A stretch of 17,035 bases of DNA from CAXFCD01 sp964001155 (GTDB taxonomy: Bacteria > Fidelibacterota > Marinisomatia > Marinisomatales > UBA1611): the NCBI GenBank assembly GCA_964001155.1, contig CAXFCD010000039.1, forward strand, positions 1 through 17,035. The letters run 5' to 3'. Shown here piece by piece: positions 6,743 through 14,688 of the stretch. Every line of letters starts with the position of its first letter. Position 1 is the first letter of the stretch. A model generated the notes under the pieces. The model saw nothing but the letters and a program-made list of their open reading frames with translations. It was not told the DNA's origin and did not search any database. The translations under genes were made by a program, and so were the position numbers.

Positions 6743-7839
6743 GGTTGAAGTGATGCCGCTTTGGCTAATGTTTCTTCATATTCATCTGCTTGGTTTGAAT
6801 CCACTGTGATGCCACCGCCAACGCCTAATGTTAACTCTTCGTTTTGCTGAAAAATGGTTCGAATTGCAATATTAAAATTTAAAGTGCCATTGGGGAGAAT
6901 GTAGCCAATCGTTCCTGTGTAAATGCTACGAGGATTTGGTTCCATTTCGTGGATGATTTCACAAGCACGTATTTTGGGGCAACCGGAAATAGATCCACCG
7001 GGCAGCATGGAAATCAACGCTTCAAGTGGATGTAATTCTGATTTTATTTTGCCCTGAACCAAGCCATAGGTATGAAACACTTTTTCGAGCTTTTGGGCTG
7101 ATTTGGATTCTAAAACTTCTACCGTCCCTGTTTCGCAAACTTTCCCCAAATCATTCCGTAATAGATCTATAATCATGTACAGTTCAGCTTGTTCTTTTTC
7201 ACTGTTCAATAATTGATTCAAATTGTTTTCATCTTCTTGATTATTTTTTCCACGGGGCATGGTTCCTTTAATTGGTTTTGTGGTAATGATGCCATTTTCA
7301 ATTTTTATAAATTGTTCCGGTGAAAGTGAATGGATGGCCCAATCATCTGATTCAAAAAAAGCACTAAATCCGACTTTGTTATTTTGCCTTAATTGGTGAA
7401 ATAATTGTTCAGGCGTTGCATCTGTTTTTGACTTAAGCGGATGGGTATAATTGATTTGATAAAAATCACCGGCTCGAATGTGAGTTTTTATTTTATTGAA
7501 ATTTGTGTCATAAACATTTCTGGGAATGATGGGTTGGAAATGGTCCCAACTCACCCCAGTCAATTCGGAATTTTCTTCAATATCATGGAACGATTCAAAC
7601 GCAACAAAATGGGCCGCAGGAATTCCATTCAATTCATGCACAGGAACGCCCAGTTGTTTTGCACCAAATTCATAAGTGATAAATCCTGCAATGAATTTGC
7701 CTTTGTACTTATGTGCAAAATCAACAAGGCGGGAGGGAGATTCATCAATAGAAAGTGAAATTTCATCCACAGGATTCGACCCAGAAATATTTCGCCAATC
7801 TGAATGTTCATTTCCTAAAAATAAAACTTTGTGACTCAT
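6739..7839 (-). CDS. pabB: Aminodeoxychorismate synthase component I
   Basis: Chorismate-binding subunit, 366 aa, that with PabA forms 4-amino-4-deoxychorismate from chorismate and glutamine-derived ammonia. Family blocks: GDFYQINYT near residues 124-132, PIKGTMPRG at 189-197, IDLLRNDLGKV at 224-234, the segment 280-296 containing GGSISGCPKIRACEI, and YTGTIGYI at 307-314. Lys191 in PIKGT separates PabB from anthranilate synthase TrpE, which has Ala (PIAGT); in PabB this lysine acts in catalysis. The protein is shorter than E. coli PabB (453 aa) because the N-terminal part is reduced, as in many compact PabB proteins, while the catalytic half looks complete. The stop overlaps the pabC start as ATGA, and the start overlaps the TGA of a short open frame that follows pabA. 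Confidence 0.93.
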   Translation of the reverse strand: MSHKVLFLGNEHSDWRNISGSNPVDEISLSIDESPSRLVDFAHKYKGKFIAGFITYEFGAKQLGVPVHELNGIPAAHFVAFESFHDIEENSELTGVSWDHFQPIIPRNVYDTNFNKIKTHIRAGDFYQINYTHPLKSKTDATPEQLFHQLRQNNKVGFSAFFESDDWAIHSLSPEQFIKIENGIITTKPIKGTMPRGKNNQEDENNLNQLLNSEKEQAELYMIIDLLRNDLGKVCETGTVEVLESKSAQKLEKVFHTYGLVQGKIKSELHPLEALISMLPGGSISGCPKIRACEIIHEMEPNPRSIYTGTIGYILPNGTLNFNIAIRTIFQQNEELTLGVGGGITVDSNQADEYEETLAKAASLQP

Positions 7840-7916
7840 TTTTTTAATAACTGTTCAAGTTTTAATTCACAAACCGGTTTATCCACTTCGTGTTCCCTGG
7901 CGAACTTGGCGGCAAA
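7836..7916 (-). other. 26-codon open frame between pabA and pabB, in pabA frame
   Basis: After the TAA of pabA the same frame continues for 26 sense codons (FAAKFAREHEVDKPV, then CELKLEQLLKK) to a TGA that overlaps the pabB ATG as ATGA. The peptide looks like a plausible protein tail, with an amphipathic KLEQLLKK end, and is GC-richer in its first half than the surrounding DNA. There is no ATG. A GTG at the Val of EHEV is preceded by AGGGA and could start a 16-residue peptide. It could be a relic of a lost gene, a C-terminal extension of PabA made by readthrough, a coupling leader, or chance. A frame of this length is not statistically remarkable by itself. Confidence 0.3.
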
Positions 7917-8471
7917 TTATACATTCAAAAAATTTTCCAATATTTTAGATCCCATGGGTGTCAAAAATGATTCAGGGTGAAATTGAACTCCAAACACAGG
8001 CAAAGATTCATGTTGAATTCCCATGATTTCGCCATCATTGGTCCAAGCAGTTTTCAAAAACCCTTCCGGAATGGATTCTAAAGATAACGAATGATACCGC
8101 GCTGCCTGAAACGGTGAGGGAACATTCTTAAATAAACTAGTATGATTGTGGTGGATCAATGATGTTTTCCCATGGAGAATTCGTTTTGACTGTTTCACAC
8201 CTACGCCAAAAACTGATCCAATACATTGATGTCCAAGACACACACCTAAAATTGGCATTTTGTCCGTACAAGTTTGAATAATCTGTTTTGAATTCCCTGA
8301 GTCGGCGGGCGTTCCCGGACCGGGGGAAATAATGACTTTGTCCGGTGATAATTCAACCAAATCGATTTTATCGTCATTTTGTTTCACTTTGGTGGTTGCA
8401 TCCAATGATTCTATGGCTTGGACCAAATTATAGGTGAATGAATCGTAGTTATCGATTAGTAAAATATTCAT
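7917..8471 (-). CDS. pabA: Aminodeoxychorismate/anthranilate synthase glutamine amidotransferase
   Basis: Class I glutamine amidotransferase, 184 aa, the standard length for PabA/TrpG. It releases ammonia from glutamine for the PabB partner. The sequence shows MNILLIDNYDSFTYNLVQ, the oxyanion turn SPGPGTP at residues 49-55, the nucleophile elbow GVCLGHQ with Cys78, and the catalytic His165 and Glu167 in VQFHPES. PabA and TrpG cannot be told apart by sequence, and one protein often serves both synthases. The name follows from the adjacent pabB and pabC; no trp gene is in the window. It is the first gene of the leftward block. Its leader is AT-rich (TTGTAAATA before ATG) with no Shine-Dalgarno sequence. 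A 77-bp gap separates it from pabB. Confidence 0.92.
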   Translation of the reverse strand: MNILLIDNYDSFTYNLVQAIESLDATTKVKQNDDKIDLVELSPDKVIISPGPGTPADSGNSKQIIQTCTDKMPILGVCLGHQCIGSVFGVGVKQSKRILHGKTSLIHHNHTSLFKNVPSPFQAARYHSLSLESIPEGFLKTAWTNDGEIMGIQHESLPVFGVQFHPESFLTPMGSKILENFLNV

Positions 8472-8625
8472 TATTTACAATTTTAATTTTGATAAACTTG
8501 CTTGATGAATTAATGGTTAGAAGTCACCGAGATTTTAAAACAGGTTTCCAATGAAAGGAGCATTGAATTGTCGTAAAATTGAAGACTTTATTTTGACCAA
8601 AATTTTCATTATTTAACAATTCCTT
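8472..8625. promoter_or_regulatory. Divergent intergenic region between pabA and valS
   Basis: This 154-bp AT-rich spacer must carry the promoters for both blocks, but I cannot name convincing -35/-10 pairs. No T-box, hairpin or terminator is apparent upstream of valS. A near-identical direct repeat, TTCATTATTTACAATT at 8467-8482 and TTCATTATTTAACAATT at 8605-8621, abuts the two start codons. A 21-codon ATG frame (8551-8616) ends just before valS. It has no ribosome binding site and no valine codons, so an attenuation leader is unlikely. Neither flanking gene has a Shine-Dalgarno sequence. Confidence 0.6.
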
Positions 8626-11259
8626 ATGTCAACACCCACGTTAGAAAAAGCATACAACCCCGCATCTGTTGAGGACAAGTGGTATTCTCACTGGACAGAG
8701 AAAAATTATTTCCACGCAGATGCGCATTCTAAAAAAGATCCTTATACAATCGTCATCCCGCCACCCAATGTAACAGGCATGCTTACCGTTGGTCATGTGT
8801 TAAACAATACAATTCAGGACATTTTAATTCGTAAATCACGCATGGAGGGGAAAGAAGCTTGTTGGATTCCCGGGACTGATCATGCGTCCATTGCCACCGA
8901 AGCAAAAGTGGTTGCCATGTTGAAAGAAAAAGGGATTAAGAAAAGTGATCTCAGCCGTGAAGAATTCTTGGAGCATGCATGGGAATGGAAAGAAAAGTAT
9001 GGTGGCATCATTATTCGTCAGTTGAAAAAGTTAGGGTGTTCCTGTGATTGGGATCGTGAACGATTCACCATGGATGATGGCTACACCCGAGCTGTATTAT
9101 CCGCCTTTGTAAAATTGTATGAAAAAGGATTTATTTATAAAGGCTACCGTCTTGTGAATTGGTGTCCAGTTTCCAAATCTGCTATCAGTGATGAAGAAGT
9201 GATTCACCAGGAAGTGAATGGCCACCTTTGGCATTTTCGATATCCTATTACTGATTCGGATGAATATTTGGTTGTGGCAACCACTCGTCCTGAAACTATG
9301 CTGGGTGATACGGCAGTTGCGATACATCCAGAAGATGAGCGCTATCAACATTTGTTTGGTAAAACAGTGGCCCTTCCATTGGTTGGTCGTGAGATTCCAA
9401 TTATTACAGATGATTATGTTGATCCTGAATTTGGAACTGGTTGTGTGAAAGTGACGCCGGCTCATGACCCAAATGATTTTGCCATGGGCGAACGACACAA
9501 ATTAGAATTCATTAATATTATTAATGATGATGCTTCCTTGAATTCCAATGCACCGGAAAAATATGTGGGCATGACACGAGAAGATGCACGGAAGGCTGTC
9601 GTGGCTGATTTGGAAGCAGAGGGCCTTTTGGACAAAACTGAAGATTATGTGAATAAGGTTGGCTATTCTGAACGTGGTCATGTGCCTATCGAATTTTATA
9701 TGTCTGAACAATGGTTCATGAAAATGGATGAATTGGTCAAACCGGCTTTAGCTGCTGTGAATGGTGGTAAAATCAAATTTCATCCGGAACATTGGACAAA
9801 GACATATAACCATTGGATGGAAAATATTAAAGATTGGTGCATTAGCCGTCAGTTGTGGTGGGGACACCAAATCCCGGTGTGGTATCATAATGATGACAAT
9901 TCCAAAATTCATGTGTCTGTGGAAGGTCCAGAAGACCCTGAAAATTGGACACAAGATCCAGATGCGTTGGACACATGGGCCAGTTCATGGTTGTGGCCAA
10001 TGGGTGTTCATGCATGGCCGGAAGAAGATGCTAATTTATCAAAATTTTATCCAACCGATGCGCTGGTGACGGGCCCCGACATTATCTTTTTCTGGGTGGC
10101 TCGAATGATCATGACGGGCTATGAATTCATGGACGATCTCCCATTTAAGGATGTGTATTTCACATCCATTCTTCGAGATGAAACAGGCCGAAAACTCAGT
10201 AAATCGCTTGGTAATTCTCCGGATCCATTTGACTTATTTGATGAATATGGAACAGACGCAGTCCGGTTCGGAATTATGCTTATGGCGCCACAAGGATTGG
10301 ATGTTTTGTTCTCTAAAGACCGCCTTGAGATCGGCCGAAATTTCATGAATAAATTGTGGAATGCGTGCCGATTTGTTCAAATGAATATTCCGGAAAATTG
10401 GGAAGATGAAGTTGACATAGATTCCCAAAAATTGGATTTACCAGAAACATGGATTTTGGGCCGATTGGCAAAAACGATTGATGATTTTAATCGTCAATTA
10501 GACCGATTCCATTTTAATGAAGCTGTGAAAGTTTTGTACGAATTCACATGGAATGATTTTTGCGATTGGTATGTAGAAATCGCGAAAACACGATTTTTTG
10601 ACGACAATGAAAATGATGCAAATATTGCTCGGTCAGTTGCCTTAAAGTGCATCCGAACTGTGTTGGCATTACTCCATCCATATTCGCCATTTATAACAGA
10701 AGAATTATGGCACCATTTCAAAAAAGAAGACGCAAAAGATTTAATCATTGCACCTTGGCCGGAATCTGAGACAACAAAATCTGATACTGCTGAAAAAGAT
10801 ATGGCAACTCTTCAGGAGGTCATTACATCCATTCGATCCATTCGAAGCAGAATGAATGTGCCGCCATCAAAATTTTCTGATTTGACCGTTCGATGCAATG
10901 GCGAACAATCTCTGTTTTTATTAGAACATTTGGACCTTTTAAAATCTTTGGGGCGGATTCAAGATGCCAAATTGGGTGACTCAGTGGAAAAACCATCTCA
11001 ATCTGCAACCGCTGTGGTTCAAGGAATGGAGTTGTATATTCCCCTCGGTGGATTGGTAGATTTAGATCAGGAAAAAGGCAGAATGGAAAAAAGAATTGTA
11101 GAAATCAACAGATTAATTACCGGCATCAATGGTAAATTATCCAATGAGAATTTTATCAATCGGGCACCGGAGCAAGTTGTGGAAAAAGAACGATCCAACT
11201 TGTCTAAACTATCAGAAGAATTAGAAAAAGTAACAGCCAACCTGGAGATGCTTCAATGA
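8626..11259 (+). CDS. valS: Valyl-tRNA synthetase
   Basis: Cytoplasmic class I aminoacyl-tRNA synthetase, 877 aa, that charges tRNA-Val. Domains in order: Rossmann catalytic core starting with PPPNVTGML at residues 45-53 and the HIGH-equivalent TVGH at 54-57; the CP1 editing domain with TTRPET at 219-224 and VTPAHDPNDF at 276-285, which hydrolyses mischarged Thr-tRNA; the KMSKS loop KLSKS at 523-527; a helical anticodon-binding domain; and a C-terminal coiled coil from about 805 to 877 rich in Glu, Lys and Leu, typical of ValRS. The first His of HIGH is Thr, which I believe is natural in some bacterial ValRS lineages. The start ATG has no Shine-Dalgarno sequence. The TGA overlaps the next gene's ATG (ATGA), so valS heads the rightward block. 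Confidence 0.98.
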   Translation: MSTPTLEKAYNPASVEDKWYSHWTEKNYFHADAHSKKDPYTIVIPPPNVTGMLTVGHVLNNTIQDILIRKSRMEGKEACWIPGTDHASIATEAKVVAMLKEKGIKKSDLSREEFLEHAWEWKEKYGGIIIRQLKKLGCSCDWDRERFTMDDGYTRAVLSAFVKLYEKGFIYKGYRLVNWCPVSKSAISDEEVIHQEVNGHLWHFRYPITDSDEYLVVATTRPETMLGDTAVAIHPEDERYQHLFGKTVALPLVGREIPIITDDYVDPEFGTGCVKVTPAHDPNDFAMGERHKLEFINIINDDASLNSNAPEKYVGMTREDARKAVVADLEAEGLLDKTEDYVNKVGYSERGHVPIEFYMSEQWFMKMDELVKPALAAVNGGKIKFHPEHWTKTYNHWMENIKDWCISRQLWWGHQIPVWYHNDDNSKIHVSVEGPEDPENWTQDPDALDTWASSWLWPMGVHAWPEEDANLSKFYPTDALVTGPDIIFFWVARMIMTGYEFMDDLPFKDVYFTSILRDETGRKLSKSLGNSPDPFDLFDEYGTDAVRFGIMLMAPQGLDVLFSKDRLEIGRNFMNKLWNACRFVQMNIPENWEDEVDIDSQKLDLPETWILGRLAKTIDDFNRQLDRFHFNEAVKVLYEFTWNDFCDWYVEIAKTRFFDDNENDANIARSVALKCIRTVLALLHPYSPFITEELWHHFKKEDAKDLIIAPWPESETTKSDTAEKDMATLQEVITSIRSIRSRMNVPPSKFSDLTVRCNGEQSLFLLEHLDLLKSLGRIQDAKLGDSVEKPSQSATAVVQGMELYIPLGGLVDLDQEKGRMEKRIVEINRLITGINGKLSNENFINRAPEQVVEKERSNLSKLSEELEKVTANLEMLQ

Positions 11260-12596
11260 GATTTATTTTTAATTTTTTATTAACCGGATTGTTATTGGCT
11301 CAATCTGAAGATGCCACCCTAACCATTTATAAAGACGGAACGGCCTTGGTTAAACAACCGGTAGGATGGGACATCCCATCCGGCCCCAGTTATGTCACCT
11401 GGAGCGCACTTCCAAATGGGATTCACCGTGATACACCTTTTTTGAACTTGGCAGGAGCTATCATTATCTCTCAACGCTTTAATGATAATATTTTCACAGG
11501 AACAGATTATTTCAAAAAGTTGCGGGGAGAAGAAATCGAAGTAAAGCCCAAGGACAGTAAAGTGATAAAAGGAACGCTTTTGGAAATCAGTACCGGTTCT
11601 GTCACTATTTCTTCTGATGATGGCATTCTTTCATTTAATCGGAATGAATTAGAATATTTAGGAAGCGGAAATGGAGAAATGGACCCACCTACATTTAATC
11701 CGTTTTTGTCTTGGGACCTCCAATCTGATGAAGAAAAAATTGTAAAAGGTGAACTGGTTTATAAGTCAAATAATTTTTCCTGGTCCACCGTTTACCGATT
11801 GAAAATGCTTAATGAAGAAAAAGGCGAATTGATTGCTGAAGCGGTAATCGTTAATAATTCTGACATGGAGTTTGAAAGCGCAAAGCTTCAATTAGTTGAA
11901 GGGCATTTAAATCGCCCCAACAAGAAATGGACACGGCCGGAAAGGATGGCAAGGGTTGCAATGGTTGCAGATGCCACAGCAATGCCCATGATGGATGAAG
12001 GTGAATTGGGCGATTACCATATTTATACGCTCAATGATATCCATGATCTTGAAGCAAAAGAAAATTTGACTGTTCGGATGTATGGTCCTTTAGATGTGGG
12101 ATATACAAAAACGTATGTATTTGAGAATCATGAAAGACGGCAAAAAGAAGAACCATTGGAAGTTCGCTTAACAATGATCAATACAGAGTCCAACGGTTTG
12201 GGTATTTCTCTCCCCGGAGGAAAAGTTGAAATGTATTCCTTTACCCAATCGGGCGGATTGGAATACATTGGAGCTGATGATATGGGACAGGTTCCCAAGG
12301 GCCAATCTACCAAACTGACATCCGGTCGTGCTTTTGATGTGATCGGGAAACGGCGGGTGTTGAATTATGACCGCCAACGAAAAAGTGAAGAGGCTGTCAT
12401 TGAAGTCCAAGTCACTAATGCTCGGAATGAAAATGTAAATGTATTGTTGATTGAACATATTAATGGCGATTGGGTCATTAAAGATGAATCTCTGAATTAC
12501 CAGAAAAAAGATGCTTCAACAATTCATTTCCCCATTTCTTTAAGCGCCGGCGAAACAAAAATCGTTTATTACACCTACCGAAAAGAATGGAAATAA
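11256..12596 (+). CDS. Secreted DUF4139 domain-containing protein
   Basis: An exported protein of 446 aa with a short signal peptide (MRFIFNFLLTGLLLAQS) and no other membrane helix, so probably periplasmic or surface-located. The mature N-terminus (about 18-140) carries beta-rich segments such as ATLTIYKDGTALVKQ. From about residue 155 the pattern of DUF4139 appears: GELVYKSNNFSWSTVYRLK, then an IVNNSDMEFESAKLQLVEG segment, and later beta strands ending with GETKIVYYTYRKEWK. DUF4139 proteins are widespread and poorly understood; some are annotated as mucoidy-inhibitor-like. No catalytic motif is evident. The ATG overlaps valS TGA as ATGA, with GGAG about 10 bp upstream inside valS. The gene ends directly before the palindrome at the recG ribosome binding site. 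Confidence 0.82.
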   Translation: MRFIFNFLLTGLLLAQSEDATLTIYKDGTALVKQPVGWDIPSGPSYVTWSALPNGIHRDTPFLNLAGAIIISQRFNDNIFTGTDYFKKLRGEEIEVKPKDSKVIKGTLLEISTGSVTISSDDGILSFNRNELEYLGSGNGEMDPPTFNPFLSWDLQSDEEKIVKGELVYKSNNFSWSTVYRLKMLNEEKGELIAEAVIVNNSDMEFESAKLQLVEGHLNRPNKKWTRPERMARVAMVADATAMPMMDEGELGDYHIYTLNDIHDLEAKENLTVRMYGPLDVGYTKTYVFENHERRQKEEPLEVRLTMINTESNGLGISLPGGKVEMYSFTQSGGLEYIGADDMGQVPKGQSTKLTSGRAFDVIGKRRVLNYDRQRKSEEAVIEVQVTNARNENVNVLLIEHINGDWVIKDESLNYQKKDASTIHFPISLSAGETKIVYYTYRKEWK

Positions 12597-12608
12597 CCCC
12601 GATCGGGG
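12597..12608. repeat. Perfect 12-bp palindrome over the recG ribosome binding site
   Basis: CCCCGATCGGGG directly follows the TAA of the DUF4139 gene and includes the GGGG of the presumed recG Shine-Dalgarno (GGGGA, 12605-12609). As RNA it could form a 4-bp all-GC stem with a GATC loop that hides the ribosome binding site. As DNA it is a symmetrical site containing GATC. The palindrome is certain; any role is speculative. Confidence 0.55.
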
Positions 12609-12615
12609 ACCTTCA

Positions 12616-14688
12616 TTGAACCTGGCTGCTCCCATTTCACACGTCAAAGGAGTTGGCTCCCAGCGCGAACCTGTTTTGGCAGATCATGGTATTACCACCG
12701 TTCGTGATATACTTTATTATTTCCCCAGGCGACACTTAGACCGAACCACCATTTCACCGATCCGGAATTTTACCAAAGGTGATGTGGCAACCCTCATCGG
12801 AAAGGTGGAAACATTCGGTGAAAAGTCAACCCGGCGCGGGAAAATATTCCAAGTTATTGTCTCCGATGGTACAGGACTTTTGACCTTAACTTGGTTCAAT
12901 GGAATCCGGTATATAAAAAACTTATTCAAGATTGGGGATAAATTGGCAATCCATGGCAAGGTGGATTATTACGGCGGATTTGCCATGACCCACCCGGAAT
13001 TTGACAAGTTGGATAAGGAAGATGACCCTGTCAGTACTGGAAAAGTGATTCCACTTTATCCTTTAACAAAAGAATTGAAAGCAGCAGGGTTGGATCAGCG
13101 AATTCTGCGGAATATGGTGAGGGATGTTTTGGTTTCTCATATAGACATACCTGAACTTTTTCCCGACTCGATTTTAGTGGATCATAATCTTATTCCACTG
13201 AGGAAAGCACTTCACGATATTCATTTTTCTGATGGGATCGGAGAGTTGAATCAAGCCATTCGACGATTGAAATTTGATGAACACTTTTTTCTTCAATTAC
13301 TCATGGCTTTAAGAAAAAAGAGTTTTCAATATACCAGTACCAACCCATTATTGGATATTGGCCCCTATTTTAAATTGATTTCCGAATCTTTGGATTTTGA
13401 ACTAACAGATGCCCAGAAAAGGGTGATCCAGGAAATTCACACTAACCTGAAAAAGTCAATCTCCATGAGCCGATTACTCCAGGGCGATGTGGGCTCAGGT
13501 AAAACGATTGTTGCAATATTGGTATCTTCCCTGGCTGTTGGGAACCAAACTCAAGTTGCAATCATGGCCCCAACGGAAATTTTGGCTACGCAGCATTTTC
13601 ATTCATTCAAGAAAGAATTGGATAAAGCCAAAATTCCCTGTGCACTTTTGGTGGGGAATATGAAAAAATCGGAACGAAATCCAATCATAGAAGGATTGGA
13701 ATCGGGGAAAATTCCCGTCATCATTGGCACACATGCACTTATTCAGGAAGATGTGAATTTCAAAAATCTTGGGTTAGTCATTGTGGATGAACAACATCGT
13801 TTCGGTGTGAATCAACGGGCAAAACTAATTGAAAAAGGTATCAATCCCCATTTTCTGGCCATGACGGCTACACCTATTCCGAGAACTTTAGCCATCACCT
13901 ATCACGGCGATATGGATTTGTCCATCATTGATGAAATGCCAGCAAATCGGATTACGGTAGTGACGAAAGTGGTGGAACCGCCCAGGTTACCCAAGGTTTA
14001 TAAATTTATTAAAGAAGAGGTCGCTGCAGGAAGACAATGCATGGTGATTTATCCTTTAGTGGAGGAATCTGAAAAATCCGATTTAACTGCAGCAGTGGAA
14101 GCACACCAAGACTTGGATGAAACAATCTTTCCTGATTTGAAAGTGGGGCTTATCCATGGCAGAATGAAGGTTGAAGAAAAAGATGATGTGATGGAAAAAT
14201 TTGCCAATAATGAGATCAATATTCTTGTTTCCACTACCGTGGTTGAAGTGGGTGTGGATATTCCCAACGCAACTGTCATGCTGGTCGAACATGCAGAACG
14301 CTTTGGTTTAACTCAACTCCATCAACTCCGGGGCCGTGTAGGACGAGGCGCAGAAAAAAGTTATTGTATTTTGGTAAAGCGAGGTGTGACAGATTCATCT
14401 CGAACACGGCTAAACATTATGGAAGAAACGACTGATGGATTTGTGATCGCAGATGAAGATTTGAAGCTTCGTGGCCCGGGTGAATTCTTCGGGCTAAAAC
14501 AATCAGGATTTTTTAAATTTAAAATTGCCAACATGGTTACGGATGGATCGATCATTCGGGAGGCAAGAAAAGTAGCATTTGACATTATAGAACATGATCC
14601 TTATTTAAAAGACAAACATCATGAAGAATTGAGAAAATCATTCATTAGAGAGTATGCTGAAAGGCTGGATGAAATAAAATTATCCTGA
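12616..14688 (+). CDS. recG: ATP-dependent DNA helicase RecG
   Basis: Superfamily 2 helicase, 690 aa (E. coli RecG is 693), that reverses stalled replication forks and processes branched recombination intermediates. The N-terminal wedge domain holds an OB fold at about residues 50-150, after the helix-hairpin-helix-like HVKGVG start and the YYFPRRHLDR block. Helicase motifs: Walker A GDVGSGKT at 290-297, APTEILA, Walker B DEQH at 391-394 in VDEQHRFGVNQR, motif III TATPIPRT, and motif VI QLRGRVGRG at 570-578. The C-terminal part contains LKLRGPGEFFGLKQSG, typical of RecG. The start is TTG at 12616: no ATG lies near it in frame, GGGGA precedes it by 6 nt, and the resulting N-terminus matches the family. 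It lies 19 bp after the DUF4139 gene. Confidence 0.97.
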   Translation: MNLAAPISHVKGVGSQREPVLADHGITTVRDILYYFPRRHLDRTTISPIRNFTKGDVATLIGKVETFGEKSTRRGKIFQVIVSDGTGLLTLTWFNGIRYIKNLFKIGDKLAIHGKVDYYGGFAMTHPEFDKLDKEDDPVSTGKVIPLYPLTKELKAAGLDQRILRNMVRDVLVSHIDIPELFPDSILVDHNLIPLRKALHDIHFSDGIGELNQAIRRLKFDEHFFLQLLMALRKKSFQYTSTNPLLDIGPYFKLISESLDFELTDAQKRVIQEIHTNLKKSISMSRLLQGDVGSGKTIVAILVSSLAVGNQTQVAIMAPTEILATQHFHSFKKELDKAKIPCALLVGNMKKSERNPIIEGLESGKIPVIIGTHALIQEDVNFKNLGLVIVDEQHRFGVNQRAKLIEKGINPHFLAMTATPIPRTLAITYHGDMDLSIIDEMPANRITVVTKVVEPPRLPKVYKFIKEEVAAGRQCMVIYPLVEESEKSDLTAAVEAHQDLDETIFPDLKVGLIHGRMKVEEKDDVMEKFANNEINILVSTTVVEVGVDIPNATVMLVEHAERFGLTQLHQLRGRVGRGAEKSYCILVKRGVTDSSRTRLNIMEETTDGFVIADEDLKLRGPGEFFGLKQSGFFKFKIANMVTDGSIIREARKVAFDIIEHDPYLKDKHHEELRKSFIREYAERLDEIKLS

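Noticed and set aside
7839..7845. A7 run as a programmed -1 frameshift joining the pabA-frame extension to pabB
   Set aside because: It would first need readthrough of the pabA TAA, and no stimulatory structure is visible. Ordinary stop/start coupling explains the junction better.
7917..8471. Calling this amidotransferase trpG
   Set aside because: PabA and TrpG sequences overlap, but the neighbours are pabB (PIKGT lysine) and pabC, with no trp genes in view. A dual role remains possible.
8551..8616. 21-codon leader frame before valS (MKGALNCRKIEDF and so on)
   Set aside because: It has no ribosome binding site, no valine codons for attenuation and no terminator hairpin, and a frame this short is expected by chance.
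9097..9498. 133-codon reverse-strand frame inside valS, and similar antisense frames elsewhere
   Set aside because: These lie opposite strongly conserved coding sequence, have no recognisable domain and read as low-quality translations, so they are shadows of the real genes.
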